This document shows positions 22,959 through 35,023 of a DNA stretch of 64,000 nt, piece by piece. Numbering within the stretch: position 1 is the first letter of the stretch; each line of letters begins with the position of its first letter. Below the pieces are notes generated by a model. The model saw only the letters and a program-made list of their open reading frames with translations. It searched no databases and was not told where the DNA came from. The DNA comes from Trichosporon coremiiforme (lineage: Eukaryota > Basidiomycota > Tremellomycetes > Trichosporonales > Trichosporonaceae): assembly GCA_039545355.1 (NCBI GenBank), contig BCJJ01000042.1, positions 37,479 through 101,478 of the forward strand. Direction: 5' to 3'. The translations under genes and the position numbers were made by a program.

Positions 22959-25793
22959 TTCGGGCGTTGCACAACGGTGCTCGGTGATGTGGTTGGAGTC
23001 GGGGAGGAAGGTGGTGGGCTGGTGGGGGCGCAAGCGGCGCAGCAGAGGATGAGCGGACTGTACTGGAATTCAGGTGAGGTGGTCTTAGATGGTCGGACGA
23101 GACTTTAGAGTGTGTCGTGCCCGGGGGAGGTGAGGGCGGGTGGCGGCGCGGGGTCGTCGCAGTGAGTGGGTGAGCGGGGTAATGCAGTGATGAGTGTGTC
23201 GGTGATGATGAGGAAAAGAGAAGATGGGAGAGGAGCTAGCGGCGAAGTGCAGTGTTTAGCTCAGTGAGAACGGGCCATGTTGGTGCAAGATCGAGCGAGA
23301 CGACGCCCCGTGCGTTGTGTGGAAGTCAGGAAGGAAGGAAGGAGGGATCAGGAGGCGAGGAGGGCTAAAGGATTAGTGTGAGGAAGGATCCGCACGCCGC
23401 ACGTCCGCACTGACATCTGACTACGGACACCACTGTGGGTCGAGGCACAGGGCTCCGGGCGCTCCGGGTTCGGAGCGGTTGGGGTTCCATGGCTGAGCCC
23501 GGCTAGGGCTGGGGGATGGCGCTGACCGCCGTGCAATGCATTCCTTTGTCTGATTAGCGGTTGCGCACGCCTGCATTGCTGCACGCTTGGGCGAGCGATC
23601 CGCCCGGAGCGGCGCAGGCTGGGCTTGCTACGCAGCTATGCACACGGGGAGCGCGGAGATCGAAACCGAAAATGGAGCAATGCAGTGGGAGAGTTACGTA
23701 CGTCTTCGGTGTGAGGGTTCATACGCGTGCGGGCAGCCGGCAGAAGTAGCTCTACCGACTGGTTGTAAAAGTGCATGGCGCGTTGAGCGGTCCTAGAGTG
23801 TGATAGCGCACAGTGGTTAACGCATGACAAGGGACGCCCGATGGCGCCTGACGCCTGACACGACGCCCGCTGGACGGGCCTCTGCAGGCAATCGCGGGAA
23901 GTGACCTCACCTCGGACACCGTCCCTTGACGCCACCCAGGAACGGCCAGGTCCGCGTCGATTCAGCGATTAGCGGGGCCGACCAAGCGAACGCCCCCCGC
24001 CAGCCCCGCCCACTTGGTTCCGTCCCCCGCAGAGAAGTCAAAATCAGGCGCGACACCGGCCCAAGACCAAATTATCTTGCAAGGGTCAAGCGCTCGGATT
24101 CCTCATTGTTACGGCATTCCCCGTTTCTCTGCAGAATGCTTATCCATTGAGGCGGCTTATCTCGATTGCTTGCGACGTCAAGAATTTGGGAGTTGTCAGA
24201 ACGCTGGATCTCCCTGCAGCAGTCGATGCATGTAGAAGCGGGCTGAAGGCCGTACTGCAGATGGAACCGGTGTTGAGAAGGCCGCGTGTAACGAGGCGAG
24301 GGGCGCGACCTTGCCTTGATCTGAACCCTGATTCCCGTGCTAGTCCTGAACTCTGACAGCACTGGTCACATGCGACCCTCCGCAAACTGTAAATCTACCC
24401 TCGGCGATTTGCACCCAGACACCTTCCTGTAGTTTGCACTGCTCTGACAAGGCGACATAGTGGATAGGACAGCTCACTATACAGCATCATGCACTGCGCA
24501 CTGCACTGATGTCTCCTTAACAAGAAGTTGAAGGAACTGATGAGGCGCCGAACCAAGTGCAATTGTGAACGCTTGCCTATCAGCGATCGGTTTGCTCGGA
24601 TCGTTGCGACCAATAAGCCCACTCGTTTCGACACGCCTCTTTGTTTCAGGCTCCAAGCTGGGCCATGGCCCCTGATCCGACTGCCTGGCAACTTGGGCCG
24701 ATCTGCTCGTCGCCATCGGCCAACCTCTTCTCCCTACCTCTCATTCACCAAAGCCCATGCATATCATCGGCTCCAGCATCTGCGTAGTGTGTACTGGGTG
24801 GCTCGATTATGCACGCTGCGGTAAGAGTCTCCAAGAATGACGAACAGGCACGCTCCGCTGCGACTCCAGCCAGGCATCTCCGATCAAGCGATCACGCAGC
24901 AACGTACTGGCGGTCGAGCCGGGTCCGTTCTCGACCGCCGTGAGCTGCCAAGCTCGACCACCGTGCAGCAAGCAGCTGACCACCCTGCACTGCCGCAAGC
25001 GCGCCGTCTATAAGGGAGAGTCATTCCCAACTCACGGTTCCCAATCCCACATCAACCATACCTCGATCGTATTGCTGAGGATTCGTCATCAATTCCGCGG
25101 TACCGTCATCTCTCCATTCACCTCTCAACTTACCGCTCCACTTACCTCTAGCATTGCTTTTGGCTGCCTTCCGAACGCACATGCAGCCGTGGGCTGTGTC
25201 GCACTCCTGGATTCCCTACCATGCTTATCGATCAACCTTCAGCCCCTTATCACCCGGAGGTTTCAGCGGTTGCTTTTTCGCCCATCAACCCACCCAAACT
25301 GATCCAGACTCCGAGCTCCGGGCCTCTTCATCGACACTAACTGCGGAGCGATGAGGAGGATCTGCAGTTCCTGAGCCCGCCGCGCGTCTGACACCCCTCT
25401 CCGACCGACAGTTTCAACCTCATGAGGCCATCAACACAACAGAAGCTAACGTAGACTTCGTCCCAACCATCCAGAGGGTTCTGTGATAGGCGTTCAGGAC
25501 AATGGGGCCCTCTTGACCATGCCTTCGACAATAGCGCAATGGGCTACTAGCTCACTGGCGCCAGTGACTAACACGCAGAAGCAGCTCACCATTGGAGTGG
25601 TGATAGTCATGAAGACTACGCGCACGTCCATGTTTCACTCATTGTCACGATCATGAGTCCGAGCTGAGGAGTGGTGACTGCTTCTCTTTCGATCGCGTCG
25701 AGCTCTGGGCCTGCTAATAAGAACGATCTGAGAGCTGCCTGCTCGCCATCTCCATTTCCATCCTCAGCCACCACAAAGATCACAAGGGCAAAC
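22959..25793. other. Long intergenic region
   Basis: About 2.8 kb between the divergent Cdc14 gene and the small ORF at 25794. I see no supportable gene. A CTATAAG at 25010-25016 on the plus strand is followed by a C/T-rich tract, which looks like a core promoter, but no convincing coding exon follows it before 25794. The first few hundred bases should contain the Cdc14 promoter. Confidence 0.45.
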
Positions 25794-26216
25794 ATGACCG
25801 TCAGCAAGCCGCCCTATCCCACCCGGCCGACACAGACACCATCGCGTACGCAGCGCTACCTCGCCTTCCAAGCGCACCTGCACCGGCATCTGCGTGCCCT
25901 CGGGCTGAACTATCACCTGCACCCGCCCTCAATGAGCGTCCCCGCCACTACGTTTCTTACCACGCTGCCCGTGGCCAAGTCGCTCGTGATTGTCGTGCTC
26001 GAGCTGCACTTCCCGGAGCTAGGAACGTTCCATTCAAGCTCAGAGGAGTTCGTGGACGAGCTGCTCATTCGTATAGTTGAGGCCATCCGGGAGCAGGTGG
26101 GACCACATACGCCGCGCAGTGAGGTCGAGCACCTCCTGGAGAGGCGGAATAGGGAGGAAGACATAGACCTCCTGGGTCATATCGCGGACCCGCACTGCGC
26201 CAGGTTCGGTCAGTAG
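25794..26216 (+). CDS. Small protein of unknown function
   Basis: A 140-aa single-exon frame starting with an AAACATGACC context. Codons prefer G or C at third positions as in the neighbouring real genes, which supports coding, but I do not recognise the family. The N-terminal 20 residues are Pro/Thr-rich. There is a hydrophobic stretch (AKSLVIVVLELHF) near residue 64, then an acidic amphipathic C-terminal half rich in Glu and Arg. No signal peptide is evident. The frame is open upstream to 25671 without a better start. It precedes the DUF1749 hydrolase on the same strand by 357 bases. Confidence 0.5.
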   Translation: MTVSKPPYPTRPTQTPSRTQRYLAFQAHLHRHLRALGLNYHLHPPSMSVPATTFLTTLPVAKSLVIVVLELHFPELGTFHSSSEEFVDELLIRIVEAIREQVGPHTPRSEVEHLLERRNREEDIDLLGHIADPHCARFGQ

Positions 26217-26573
26217 CATGTCTTCGGTTTTGCTTGCATCGACGTCAGACTCGGTGCTTCCCTAGATCGCCTGGGCATGGACGGAGATGCACGCGGCCTA
26301 TGCTGCGGACGCCGCCGCTTTGCCACCGCCGAGGACCTCCACCGAAGCGACCTCCACCCCCAGATCTTGGGGATGACGCACATTACGCGTGCTCGTTCCT
26401 GCATTCATGCTAGCTTGGACTTTCTTCTACTGTATCATCTGACTGGATCCTTTCGCTTCATCACGCATCGAATACACCTCTCCTTGCCTCGCAAACAGTT
26501 ATACACGCGCATCGGCACCGAAGTGACGAGTGATCAATCTTCCACGATAGCGACAAGGGCAGAAAACGACAAC
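26217..26573. other. Spacer and promoter of the DUF1749 gene
   Basis: 357 bases between two plus-strand genes. The last 100 bases are C/T-rich with CAACATG at the end, which looks like a leader. No gene seen. Confidence 0.5.
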
Positions 26574-27759
26574 ATGAAGTTCTCAGGCGAGCTGTCCACG
26601 TTCCCGATCACGAAGGACCGGTCGCACCCGTACTTCTCGTCGGGAGACCTGAACTCGCGGCGTAGTGTCGTGTTCGTCGGCGGTCTGTTCAACGGCATGG
26701 GCGATGTGCCATACCTGGGCATGCTGAGCGATGCGCTGGCCCAGGCCGGATGGAAGCTGTGAGTCATCTCCGCTGCGTCTCAGTACTTATCCCGCCGAGC
26801 GGTTGCGTTGGGAAGAATCGTATTCCCGAACGCAACGGCCGAGGAATTGATACGACATTGACAGCTGGAATCATGCCGTCCATAGCTGACGCCCAGTGTC
26901 CAGCTGCACTGGACCTCAGCCTACACCGGCTTCGCATCTTCGTCTCTTGACACCGATGTTTCCGAGCTCGCCTCGCTCGTCACCCATCTTCGCGCGGCGG
27001 GCGACACTACCGTCGTGATCATGGGCCACTCTACCGGCTCCCAGGACGTGATCCACTACCTCTTGAACGAGCCAATCCCCGTCGACGGCGGCATCATGCA
27101 AGCCCCTGCGAGCGACAGAGAGCACTTTGGCTTTGCGGACGATGCGATGAGCAAGGCGTGGGTCGAAAAGCTCCCCCTTGCTACCGAGTTCGTGAAGGGC
27201 AACAGGGGCATGGTCACCCTCGACGCGGGCGGGATCAAGATCACGGCGTATCGTCTGCACTCGCTGTTGAGCAAGGAGTGAGTAACCTTGCCCAATTGAC
27301 TGCCTTGTTATGGAAAAGGGGACGAAGCTAGAGAAACCTGTGGACGTAGCTGACATCAGCGGCGATGACGACTACTTCTCGGGCGACCTGCCCGTCGAGC
27401 CGACCGAGGGGTTCAAGCACCCCCTCTCGCAGACGTTTGGCAAGCTCGAGGTCCCCGTCCTCGTCCTCTTCTCCGAGAAGGACGAGTACGTCCACGTCGA
27501 GGACGTGCCGGCCATGCTGAGCAAGTGGCGCGATACCGCGAATGGCAAGCTCGAGACGGTGATTGTGCGCGGGGCGTCCCATGCCGTCGAGACGCAGGGC
27601 AAGGAGCAGCTCTGTGCTGCCGTCGTCGCTTGGCTGACTGAGCACTGGCCCAAGACGCAGGCGTCCATCATCCCCCAGGACAACCCCGACTGCCCCGCGC
27701 ATGTGCCCAGCGTCACGCCCCAGGATCCCAGCAAGCCCGCGCCGCCTATCGGTCAGTAG
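26574..27759 (+). CDS. DUF1749-type alpha/beta hydrolase
   Basis: Serine hydrolase of the fungal family that includes siderophore esterase SidJ (family knowledge); 321 aa. Exons 26574-26758, 26897-27277 and 27360-27759; introns of 138 nt and 82 nt both end in CTGAC-type acceptors. The splices join WKL to VQLHWTSAYTGF and SLLSK to DGDDDYFS, both family hallmarks. Visible parts: FVGGLFNGMGDVPYL near the N-terminus, the nucleophile elbow GHSTG (Ser107), SEKDEYV with the likely acid (Asp230) and GASHAVE (His263). The tail is Pro-rich. No targeting signal is seen. Whether it acts on siderophores cannot be told; no siderophore gene is nearby. Confidence 0.9.
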
Positions 27760-27855
27760 ACAGAAGCTGTTAGACGAGGCACAGAAAGTTAATAGACCCA
27801 TATGCAATGCTAGTCACATGATACAATGCTACGCCTACCTGCTGTACACAATCAA

Positions 27856-29074
27856 CTACTCGCCGTCCATCATGATCGCGATGAACTCCTCTTGCGAGAT
27901 CTCGCCGTCGCCGTCCATGTCGAACTCGTCGATCATCGCTTGCCTGCTGTCAGCTGTTGCGGTGGCAGTGTCGAGCCTACAGTTCCTCGTCCCCGATCTG
28001 CTCGCCGAGCTCCTTCGCAACCCGCCGAAGGTTGCGATGCGAAATCCGACCCGTCTTGTCATCGTCGAACAGCGAGAACGCGCGCCGAAGCTCCTCGAGG
28101 GGGTCCCGCGCTAGAATCTTCTCCGTCACTGAGACGAGGGTCAGCAGCTGGTGTCTGAGCAGTTGGGAAGAGAAGACAAGTCGGAAGCGTACGGACAGCC
28201 TCGGCATGTGCAATTTGCGCCGCACGCTACGGCCTGGGTACCGGCCATCGTCGAACAGCGAGCTACGGCCTGGGTACCGGCTGGTCTCATGATTGCTCGC
28301 AGACGCCGGTTCCGAGTGTCACCCGACCGGCCCCCGCTTCGTCGTTCTCCGTCGGCCTCGCGTCCGCGAGTCGTCAAGGCCGCGCATGGGACATGGGATG
28401 AAACGTCTTGGCCACGCTCCAGACCATTCACTCTGAGACGCAAACCAACTGACGAGAGCCGCTGAGCGAGAGGAGTGAGGCCCGGGCTGGTAATCAGAAC
28501 ACATCGCATGCGCAGTGCATGCAATGCCGAGGCCCCTCCGTGCCCCTCGGGGAAGGCATGTCAATCATGAGAAGGTCACAACAAGGCGTGGCGACCGCCC
28601 CGCATGACAGCAAGCGGACACACAACCCCGCTTCCGGTTCGGGGATCTGCAACGTCTTCTGCAGTGTCTGGAACGGCGGGATTCCTTCAGTCGGCTCGAT
28701 AGTTCGGGCGCGACTGTCAGATCGCAGATCACAATGCGACGCCTGGGGCCCGTGGCCAAGCAAAACATCACGGGATATGGGACAGGGGCAGGGGAAGGCG
28801 AGCTCTACTCACTGACTTTCTCGAAGTCTGCCTTCGCGACCATCGCGTTGCCGCGGTCGTGCTCACGGAGGATGCGGAGGACCTCTTGCTTCTTGAGGTC
28901 AAAGCCAAGTGCGCGGAGGGCGACCTTGAGCTCGTGGTAGTCGATGAAGCCGTCCTTGTCCGAGTCGAAGAGGTCGAACGCCTCGTTGACCTCGTTGCGT
29001 TGCTCTTCGGTGAGGGAGGGGCGGGCGGGGGCCAGCGCACTACGGCGGGCGGCTGTTCGCGGGAACGCGGACAT
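27856..29074 (-). CDS. Centrin, spindle-pole-body EF-hand protein
   Basis: Small calcium-binding protein of the Cdc31/centrin family, needed for spindle pole body duplication (family knowledge); 165 aa. Exons 29074-28813, 28128-27981 and 27943-27856; introns 684 nt and 37 nt. EF-hand 1 ([12 protein letters not shown]) and EF-hand 4 ([12 protein letters not shown]) are canonical. EF-hand 2 ([12 protein letters not shown]) has lost its acidic ligands, and EF-hand 3 ([12 protein letters not shown]) lacks the final Glu. The linker [22 protein letters not shown] favours centrin over calmodulin. The frame stays open upstream of 29074 to 29218, but centrins have short N-termini, so 29074 is preferred. 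Confidence 0.93.
28226..28281 (-). repeat. 20-bp direct repeat inside the centrin intron
   Basis: Two identical 20-base copies at 28226-28245 and 28262-28281, sharing the GGTACC core and 16 bases apart. They lie in the unusually long first intron of the centrin gene. Confidence 0.8.
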
Positions 29075-30289
29075 GTGACGCTCGTAGGTTGGAGATTGAG
29101 TCGAGAGGCGAGAGGAACGAGACGAAAGACCGGGAAGTAGGTGTGGGAACGTGAGTATGAGAGGAAACGGGCGGAAGGCGAGGTGCGAAGGGAAGGCGGG
29201 TGAGGAAGGTCGTCGCACGCTCTCGGCTGGCCGAAGGAAGGTACAGACGCTGGCTTCGTGAGGATTCCAGTTACGTTGTCGGTGGCAAAAGCAGGCGCAT
29301 GGCGTACGGCACGTGCCGTCATCAACCGCGCCTAGGCTTGCCCGGTGCAGGACGGCTGGCTACCCTACGTCGGTCTTCGCACCACAACCGAAGCGTATCA
29401 GGCTAGTCACGGGGTCTGACGTGCCAAGTTTCGCCCTGCGGACCCACTGTGCGCACCTTTGCTCGTCAGCAGACCAGCAGATCAGCGGGCAAGTTGCGCT
29501 ACAAGGAAGGGAAGCGTCAAGCGCCAGCCAAACCTTGAACGAAGGCACTGGCCACTCACGCAGAGGAGTGCATGATCAAATGAGGAATGAAGCAAGCGGC
29601 TGCCCTGTATCTGATAACATCGTGCCCCCGTCCCTCGTCTGTCATTCTCGTCAGTCACTGCGCATCTCTATGCACATCGGATGCACCAGCAGGAGCAGGC
29701 ACAGCAGGTGTGACGGCGTCGGAGTGCCGACACACGAAGGTGACGCCCAGAGGGGCAATGCAGGCGCGAACCTGTGTGTTCAGTGCACAAAGAGCTTCGC
29801 TTTTCGCATCGGCTCAGCGGGGATTGCTTCCTGCGACACGGCAGTCCTGCAGCGCTCCACTGCCCACTGCCCACTGCCCACTGGTCTCATGATTCCAAGG
29901 GGGACAGGATTCGCGATCCCAGGATCCCAGGATGCGGTCGCCAGACCAGGACCAGACTGCAGCCGTCGCCCAGCATATTCCAGCGGCGCCATCATTCCGT
30001 CCGAGCATCAGCCCCGAAGAGCCCCATAGCCCCACTTGGTGCCAACACGCATCTATCTAACACACGCTCACACGCCAGTCCGCGCCGGTCTCACCTCGCA
30101 CTCCCCACACGATCAGGACCGCAGGGCACACCACCGCCCAGCCGCACGCAGTGAGAAAATGTATGACCGCCCAGATATATACACGATGCATCCCTCTCAC
30201 TCCCACTTTGTGATCCTTCCTCCTCTTGACCTTGCCCGCCACCCCAACGCTCCCTCCACTCAACCGACCACGATTCGCAGGCTGCAAAC
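29075..30289. other. Divergent intergenic region
   Basis: About 1.2 kb between the centrin start and the gene at 30290. It should hold both promoters. There is a CCACTGCCCACTGCCCACTG triplication near 29863-29882. No gene was recognised; the open frames overlap on both strands and have no domains. Confidence 0.5.
30176..30181 (+). promoter_or_regulatory. TATA box of the 30290 gene
   Basis: TATATA in the context AGATATATACACG, 109-114 bases before the ATG at 30290 and followed by a C/T-rich leader. This spacing is usual for a fungal core promoter. Confidence 0.55.
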
Positions 30290-32836
30290 ATGGCCGGCCT
30301 TGAGTCGTACAGGACGGTGAAACGGCGCAGCAGTACGTGGTCACTTCCCGGCCTGCTGGGAGGACACAACCCCTCGAAGTCGGAAGAACTAGTCATGCCG
30401 ACGACACCCGACGCTCTCGAATCGTACCGGGCGTTTGAGAATACACATTTCAGGACCATCGACGAATATGTCAATACCGCACCCGAGGTTCACGACCAGA
30501 AACGGCAGAGCCAGTCCATGATAGTGAGTCCGAGCCTTGAGTCTAAAAGCCTGGATGCACGCATGTGCGGTCCATGCGTTGGGTGGCGCTAGCCAGATTG
30601 GTTGGGCTGAGACGGTAAGAAGGGTCCAGTGCTCGAGCGGGACGGCGTCACCAGGGGGAAGGTACGCATTGGGTGTCGGGTCGTGCGGGGTCGCGCGGGT
30701 GCTACGCCGCACATGCGTGCTCACGCCGTACGGCAAGTACGACAGGTGCGGCAGTGTTGCACCACGTTTGACCTGGATTGACTTTTGTGTTACAAATTTG
30801 TGGGGAATGATCGTCCATCCATTGCATCGATCCATCACACCGCGAGGGGAGCCGCATTCAGCCCGCAATACGCTAGTCCTCAATGATGGCACGTATGGCA
30901 CCATTCTTGCCATCCGCGACCACATTGCAGCCTTCCACTTGGCCATTCTAGTTACTGACCACTATCCTTATAGATCTCTGCAGCGACTCGTTCAAGATCA
31001 ACATCTTCCACATCCCTCCCAACTCTCGTCGACAGCACGGGAGCTCCTCCTTCGGCCCAGGGCACCAAGATGGTTGGCCCTTCATCATCGGCTGCGTCGT
31101 TCAAGAGTTTCATGCTTGGAAGCCGGCCGAGGAAGGCTGAACGCCCACCAGACAAGGCAGAGGTCAGTATCAACGCTGCCATCTACGGCGCGTCGATACA
31201 CACTCAGAGCTCTTCCTTGATCTTCCCAGTCAACAATGAGCATCACTCCGAGCCCACTCCGGTCCCCGCCATTCCTCCAGCCCCGTCACAGCACCGACGT
31301 TCTCTCTCCATGTTCTCCACTCGTACCCGCAAGACTTCCTCCGTGTCCTTTTCGATTGGCGACAAGATCGAAACTCCTTCGAGGCCAAACGCGTCCTCAT
31401 CCTCTACTTCGCTTTTCAACCCTGGGTACTCACTCCTTCCCGCCACCAGGTCAACCCATGAGTTCGGCGCTGCTGTTTGTGGATCGCCCATGAGCTCCAC
31501 TCTGGAAGTGGATAACACCAGCCGCTCGGCGTCGGGTGCACACCGAGCCAGGAAGACCAGTTTCAAAGACAGCCGCCGCGGCAGTTGTCCGCCCGTCGCG
31601 TTCCCCTCCAGCAAAGCGGAGGATGCGTCAGAGACGGCGTCTATCCACACTCTCCCGGCGCCACGGTCGATCCTCAAACGTGCTTCCGACACTGCCAGTC
31701 TGCGTTCTTTCAGAGCCGGCGATCCGACACCATCCTTCGACGAGGCTCGCCGGACGCTCGAAGTCTATGCGGAAGCCGCGGAGGAGGATGAAGACCACTG
31801 CAGCGACGTCGCCACCGATTCATCGTCCCTCCCCGCGGAGTCGATCCGCAAGGCATCACCTCCTGCCAGTATCATGTCGACTGCATCGCGACTGAGCAAG
31901 ATGCCAAAGCGGGCTCAGACTTGGGTCGTCGATGCCGGCAAGGGCGTGACCAAGAGCGCTACCGCCATGGGCTCTGCGCTTCTCGACACCGCCTACCCCG
32001 TCCGCGTCCAGAAGAGGATCACTCTGGACGAGGCTGTGCGTCCTTCTCGCTCCCAGTCACAGTTCGCGATCGCCGACCACATTCTTCGTGAGAAGACGAA
32101 GCTGCCAGAAAGCCAGCGTGATGCTGCTTCCGACTATCACATGTGGAATGCGGAGCGCCTGAACCTGAACTGGAAGATGAAGAACAAGGAGCGAGCCAAG
32201 GTCAGGCAGGAGATCGTGGAGGTCGAGGAAGCAGAGCTGTCCCGTCCCGCCAGCGTGATCTCCCTGGGTGGCGAGCCCCTCTACATGACGGACTCGACAG
32301 CGTGGCTGGAACACTGCGACCGGGTGTGGGACTTCACTCCCCAAGAAGTGGACCTCGTCAACCCTCACCGGCCCACCCTTACCAAGCGCAGCGTGACACT
32401 CCCAAACCCGCCGACGCAGGAGCGCATCACGTTCAACCGCCGAGCTCAAAGTGAGCCAACTGCTTCGAAAGCTGGCCACATCTCAGCTGATCCCAAGCCT
32501 CTCCGAGCGACGTCCCCTGAGGATATCTGTGCGTCTGAGGCCTCCGGTTCCCACGACACACGTTTCTTCAAAGAAGACGGCAAGGAGATTAACGAGTCTC
32601 CCAAGTCGTCCCTCCTCTTGACACCAGTCTCTTCAAACGATCCCGACGTGCCAGATGGGACCTGGTCTCAGGAGTCTCTCACGAGCACCACAGCATCTAG
32701 CTCGATGGAGGACCTCGAGTTCAAGGAGGCGGAAGCGGAACTGGACTGGGAGAAAGATCCACGCCTGTGCGACACCGATGAGCTCGACGACGAGCTGTAC
32801 AACGCGGTTCTCAACATGACTCTCACGGCCCGATAG
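30290..32836 (+). CDS. Large Ser-rich protein of unknown function
   Basis: 698 aa in my model: exon 30290-30523 and exon 30974-32836. The donor is ATA|GTGAGT, the acceptor CTGACCACTATCCTTATAG; both exons are in phase 0. The 450-nt intron is long for this region,so an extra exon inside it cannot be excluded. No domain is recognised. The protein begins MAGLESYRTVKRRS. Most of it is Ser/Thr/Pro-rich and likely disordered, with RRS-type and S-P sites. A more ordered conserved-looking part (about residues 400-500) has charged helices (AERLNLNWKMKNKERAKVR) followed by an aromatic DSTAWLEHCDRVWDF segment. The C-terminus is acidic. Codon usage matches neighbouring genes. A signalling or scaffold role would be a guess. 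Confidence 0.75.
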
Positions 32837-34903
32837 ACTAAACACCACCATCATCATACCCCTTCGATCAAGTTGGGGCTAGATTCCGATCACCAAACAC
32901 AAGCGATTCCACCACACCTGTTCATTCACTGTATCTGATACTTAGTTGCCACTCTCACCCTTCATGTGTTTAATAGTAATCGAAGTGTAAGCACTAGCGC
33001 GAACACAGCTTTCAAGCTCTCTATCATCATTCCGGCATTTTCACCTCATAGCATGGATGATATGCATGGTCGTCTGTGTGACACATGTGACAACAAAGTG
33101 TCTCGCGTCGTCCGAGTGCAGAACATTTGGGGCATCGAAGATCGAACGAGCACGGCTCTCGGCGCCTCGTGGCTTGTGTGTGTTGACCATGCGCACAAAC
33201 GGGTGTCACCAACGATCGGAGTGTCATTCCGCTCGTCACCTCCGCCTCACATCCGCACGTTGGTGAAACCAGCGGCACCAGTGACCGATCAAAGCCGCTG
33301 AGCAGGGGTTCCGCGGAAGTGGGCGGCAGCAGCCCCGTCATGTGACGAGGAGCTCCGCGTCTATGATCGCGATACGGGGTTCAGATCGATGCATGTTGGA
33401 TGCATGTGATGCTCACCTCCACTCGAGATATCCAACTTGATGCGAGGTGGACGACCTCCACCAGGCTTTATGCGGTGGGGTATGTCCGGCCCGGCGTGGG
33501 GTCGGGCTATCGATCGGGATATTTTGTTGATGCCATCTGTTCGAGTTCTGCATTACCTCCATCTACACCTGTATCGGATCTCCACGGCAATGCCGACTTC
33601 AAAGTCACCGTGTCAGCTGTGCGTTGCAGAGTGGGCTGTTTCGGGGTGAGGAGCAGGTTGACATCTACTGCACCTGGTGAGGGGCCAAGTCAAACAGCAC
33701 TGCAACACGCCAGTGAGACACCCCGACCAGCCTCGACTTTTCTTAGCCGCACTTCTAGCCGTCATTTAGTCGACTAGTGGCGAAGTTTGGTCCCGCCTAC
33801 ACCCAGCGCAGAAAGAGATCAGATAACCGAGATGGCACAGATAGGTCCCTTCCGACTCAGACCGCGGAGACGAACATCGAGCTTATCGTGCTTCAGGCGT
33901 AACCGGTGCAGATCAGAAGCTGGACATGTGTTCGGGGCAGAGTTGGTCCACTGATCTGATGTCTGGGTGCAACCCCGCGTCGGCCCCGCCACACGCTGCG
34001 GAGCATGTGGAGGGGACCCCGGAGGGTTGTCGACTGCATTCGGCCGGCGAATCCCGTGCAAGCATACCCCCGGTAAGCCATTTTACCGAGGTATACACGG
34101 CCCCCGCCGCTGTCAGCGCCTTGTCAGCTTTGCGGCACTGTCACTTGTCAGCAGAGCAGGGTGCACAGGTGCTGGTAATCTGATTACTCATTGCAGATGA
34201 GTGAGCGGCACGTACGGCGGCAAGTAACGCATGCACAGAACGCCGGAGGCGCTCGGCCAAGTGGTCACCGATGCATGTGGGCTGTATTGGTTGAATGCGC
34301 ATCGCCGGGTTGGCTGGCGAACGCTATGTCCGGTCATAAGTGCGATAGGACTTGTCAACTGCCGCAAACCGGAGCTATGGATGTGGATCGGCGTCACGGG
34401 TGCTGGTTCACCCTCACCCCCTCTGCTCGTATGCGAGGACTTTGGAGTCAGGAACAAGCGAGGTGGAGGCGGCAACAGGCAGGGGTGGAGGTGGGAGGTC
34501 GAGGGTGGAGGTTATGACGAGAGACGAGGTATTGCGCCGACAGCATGGGGGCAGACGCTGTGGGCAGCTGGACACAGCAGCTGATACGGCGACGTCGGAG
34601 AAGAGACCTCGAGGTGGAGGCTGATACTGGCATGCTGGAGGATTGTGCAGCCCGGGATCCCAGGGTTCCCCCCACAAACTCAAACCCGGCCGCGCGGCAC
34701 GGCACACCACCCCGGTCAGCCCGGGGCTACGGGCGGGGCGGCCCTCGGCAATTCTGGTTCCGCGTACCCAATCTCTCGGCCAGTCTCTCGGCCGCCATAC
34801 AAGCGAGCGACATCTTTAACAGCTCCTTGAAGCCGGTACCCCGACCTTTTTTCCTGCCCTTGCCTTGCATTCACTCTTGCTTCCACCCCAAGGATATATT
34901 CCT
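32837..34903. other. Intergenic before carnitine acetyltransferase
   Basis: Roughly 2 kb with no supportable gene. The first 150 bases look like an A/T-richer 3' UTR. A GC-box-like GGGCGGGGC sits at 34730-34738, and the region before 34900 is C/T-rich, so promoter elements for the next gene are expected here. Confidence 0.45.
34895..34900 (+). promoter_or_regulatory. TATA-like element near alternative CAT start
   Basis: TATATT in AAGGATATATTCC, only 4 bases before the upstream ATG at 34904. Transcripts driven from it would start after 34904 and so use the ATG at 35024. A longer transcript from further upstream would be needed to use 34904. Confidence 0.4.
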
Positions 34904-35023
34904 ATGCTCCGCCTGACCACTAAGAGATTAGGTGTGACTGTCACTCGTGTAAGTTTTCTCCTCTACTCCATCTCTCTTGAAAGCCGTTCGATCCCGATTC
35001 TGACGACCTCCAAGACGACCACC

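Noticed and set aside
28129..28812. C/D-box snoRNA in the long centrin intron
   Set aside because: GTGATGT and CTGA strings occur on the minus strand, but without a terminal stem or proper spacing.
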